From NCBI RefSeq assembly GCF_011008565.1, contig NZ_JAAIWK010000011.1:35348-99347 (forward strand): a stretch of DNA of 64,000 nucleotides. Direction: 5' to 3'. Each line of letters starts with the position of its first letter. Positions within the stretch are counted from its first letter, which is position 1. A program made the position numbers and the translations under genes. Source of the stretch: Heyndrickxia ginsengihumi. Its GTDB lineage: Bacteria; Bacillota; Bacilli; Bacillales; Bacillaceae_C. Shown piece by piece: positions 62,407-64,000 of the stretch. The notes under the pieces were generated by a model that had not been told where the DNA came from, did no database searches, and saw nothing but the letters and a program-made list of their open reading frames with translations.

Positions 62407-63636
62407 ATGTTTACAAAAGATAAATTACCGGTGATTATATTGTTATTCTTGGCGGGAATTATTAATTATTTAGACCGCTCTGCGCTGTCGATCGGAGCTC
62501 CATTTATTTCTCACGATTTATCCTTAACTGCTACTCAGATGGGCATTATCTTTAGTAGCTTTTCAGTTGGATATGCTATCTTTAATTTTATTGGCGGCAT
62601 GGCAGCAGATAAATATGGTGCAAAGTTAACGCTTTTTGTAGCGATGGTGGTCTGGTCGTTATTAAGTGGTGCCGTTGCCTTGGCTGCTGGTTTTGTAAGC
62701 CTAATTTTAATACGGATATTCTTTGGAATGGGGGAAGGTCCACTTTCCACCACGATCAGTAAGATGGTGAATAATTGGTTTCCCGAGAAGCAAAGGGCCT
62801 CTGTTGTTGGATTAACAAGCAGTGGTACACCACTAGGCGGTGCCATATCGGGGCCAATTGTCGGATTTATTGCAATTTCTTATAATTGGAAGCTCTCGTT
62901 TATTTTTATCATGATTATTGGTCTTATTTGGGCATTTTTTTGGTTTAAGCTTGTGAAGGAAAAACCGAAAAATGTTGTCATATCCTCTAAGATACAAGTG
63001 GTTTCACAGGATAGAAGACCATTGAGCTATTATTTAAAACAAAAAACAGTTTTATTTACTTCTTTTGCTTTCTTTGCCTACAACTATATTTTATTTTTTT
63101 TCTTAACTTGGTTTCCGAGTTATTTAGTAGAAGCTCGAGGATTAGATGTTAAGAGCATGAGTGTGATTACTGTTATACCATGGATATTAGGTTTTGCTGG
63201 ATTAGCTTTAGGAGGATTTGTATCAGATTTGGTTTTTAAAAAATTCTCCAATAAAGGCGTATTATTTTCAAGGAAAATTGTGCTCGTGACATGCTTATTC
63301 ATATCTGCTATTTGTATTGGAGTAGCCGGGGTAGTCACTACAACAGTCAGTGCGGTTACTTTAGTAGCCCTATCGGTTCTTTTCCTTTACTTAACAGGTG
63401 CTATATATTGGGCGATTATACAAGACGTTGTAGAATCAAGCAGTGTAGGCTCCGTTGGTGGCTTCATGCATTTCTTAGCTAATATTGCTGGAATCATTGG
63501 TCCTTCTTTAACTGGTTTTATCGTTGACAAATCTGGTTCCTTCTCGGGTGCATTTTTATTAGCCGGGGGATTAGCTGTTCTCGCATCACTATCGGTTATT
63601 TGGTTTGTTCGTCCAATTATTCATAAAAGTTCATGA
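62407..63636 (+). CDS. MFS transporter, ACS family
   Basis: A 409-residue 12-helix permease like the one at 36160. Helix 1 has the signature IINYLDRSALSIGAPFI. Further motifs are FSVGYAIFNFIGGMAADKYGAKLTL and RIFFGMGEGPLSTTISKMVNNWFPEKQRASVVGL. ATG 62407 is set by AAAAGGAGG 8 bases upstream; an earlier GTG frame (62365) has no such site. ACS members carry sugar acids such as hexuronates, galactonate or glucarate. It follows the dehydrogenase gene on the same strand after about 235 bases, so cotranscription is possible but not proven. Confidence 0.87.
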   Translation: MFTKDKLPVIILLFLAGIINYLDRSALSIGAPFISHDLSLTATQMGIIFSSFSVGYAIFNFIGGMAADKYGAKLTLFVAMVVWSLLSGAVALAAGFVSLILIRIFFGMGEGPLSTTISKMVNNWFPEKQRASVVGLTSSGTPLGGAISGPIVGFIAISYNWKLSFIFIMIIGLIWAFFWFKLVKEKPKNVVISSKIQVVSQDRRPLSYYLKQKTVLFTSFAFFAYNYILFFFLTWFPSYLVEARGLDVKSMSVITVIPWILGFAGLALGGFVSDLVFKKFSNKGVLFSRKIVLVTCLFISAICIGVAGVVTTTVSAVTLVALSVLFLYLTGAIYWAIIQDVVESSSVGSVGGFMHFLANIAGIIGPSLTGFIVDKSGSFSGAFLLAGGLAVLASLSVIWFVRPIIHKSS

Positions 63637-63860
63637 AGGAGAAAACATGGATGCTATAATTTAAGCAAAAAAGCAATTTTGATCGTATGAAAGAGTTGTC
63701 GAACTTGAAATCTACTCATCAATCCACTCCTGTTAGTGAAAGGCTAGATGTTTCCCATGTTCTTTGTATGAGTTAAATCCATCTGCAATTAGCATTTCTA
63801 CATTAAAAACTGGATATATCATCTAAATAAAACCTATCCCATTTACATGCCCAAATGAAG
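63637..63860 (+). other. Intergenic region before the insertion sequence
   Basis: About 225 bases between the MFS stop and the IS end. No gene, terminator or repeat is evident. Confidence 0.4.
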
Positions 63861-64000
63861 TGACCCCTAAAAGTTAGACACAGTTATTTTATTAGGCAGC
63901 CTGTGTAAAATGAGTTCGGTATTGTACCGGACTCATTTTTAATTTTGCCTTGATCCGTTTCGTATTATAGTAATTAATATATTTTTGTAATTCTACTTTA
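63861..64000 (-). mobile_element. IS3-family insertion sequence, one end only (partial)
   Basis: TGACCCCTAAAAGTTAGACA (63861-63880) is the terminal inverted-repeat type of IS3-family (IS150-like) elements. The transposase reads toward it on the minus strand and runs off the right edge of the window, so the other end and the target duplication cannot be seen. Confidence 0.75.
63892..63999 (-). CDS. IS3-family transposase, C-terminal 35 residues (partial)
   Basis: Read on the minus strand from the window edge: KVELQKYINYYNTKRIKAKL followed by KMSPVQYRTHFTQAA and TAA. The pattern YINYYNxxRI-KLKxMSPVQYR is the typical end of the OrfB (DDE integrase core) protein of IS150-type elements. The stop lies 11 bases inside the inverted repeat end, as usual. 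The catalytic DDE region is outside the window, so intactness is unknown. Confidence 0.85.
   Translation of the reverse strand, partial: KVELQKYINYYNTKRIKAKLKMSPVQYRTHFTQAA

Overview
This is chromosomal DNA of a low-GC Gram-positive bacterium, most likely a member of the Bacillaceae. The signs are AGGAGG-type ribosome binding sites, TTGACA/TATAAT-type promoters, CcpA cre-like sites, B. subtilis-style regulators (LicR/PRD, DeoR/SorC, GlpR/DeoR, LacI, RpiR) and a dispersed 41-48 bp hairpin repeat (GGTGCCTGACCCC...) that I associate with Bacillus-type genomes. No rRNA or tRNA gene was seen. Nearly the whole window is a run of separate carbohydrate and small-acid catabolic operons, each with its own transporter and usually its own regulator.

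Layout. 1-3.5 kb: end of a sigma-70 family gene, an SGNH-hydrolase-like protein, an LCP wall-polymer ligase and galU. 3.6-9.1 kb (minus strand): RpiR regulator, fructose-family PTS IIABC and a GH38 alpha-mannosidase. 9.5-11.4 kb: a secreted repeat protein. 12.3-18 kb: a beta-glucoside/cellobiose PTS operon (PRD regulator, IIA, IIB, 6-phospho-beta-glucosidase, IIC), then an acetoin/diacetyl reductase. 19-27.3 kb: LacI regulator, CUT2-type sugar ABC transporter, a phosphomannose-isomerase-like enzyme and a broken DUF4432 epimerase. 27.4-28.5 kb: a 15-repeat type I-C-like CRISPR array with leader but no cas genes in the window. 28.9-33.9 kb: a ugp-type operon for glycerol-3-phosphate or glycerophosphodiesters with its phosphodiesterase. 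33.9-41.5 kb: a catabolic cassette (RpiB, TIM-barrel isomerase, MFS, class I aldolase, DhaK, DhaL, DeoR) whose substrate cannot be read from sequence. 41.8-49.1 kb: an IolE-like enzyme, a LysR regulator and a tricarballylate/aconitate-type set (MFS, PrpF, TcuA, TcuB). 49.6-54.7 kb (minus strand): a 2-deoxyribose operon (DeoR, DeoC, FucP-type permease, DUF4432 mutarotase, DeoK-like kinase). 55-56.4 kb: a frameshifted gntP. 56.5-60.8 kb: the MurNAc operon mupG-murQ-murP-murR. 61.1-63.6 kb: a zinc alcohol dehydrogenase and an MFS transporter. The right edge cuts an IS3-family element.

The genes form parallel import-isomerise-phosphorylate-cleave routes feeding glycolysis. The most notable points are the CRISPR array without adjacent cas genes, the unassigned DhaKL/aldolase cassette, eight copies of the hairpin repeat placed exactly at stop codons or just upstream of regulator genes, a pair of near-identical palindromes in the cellobiose operon, and several decayed sugar genes (epimerase, gntP, a PfkB-like remnant).
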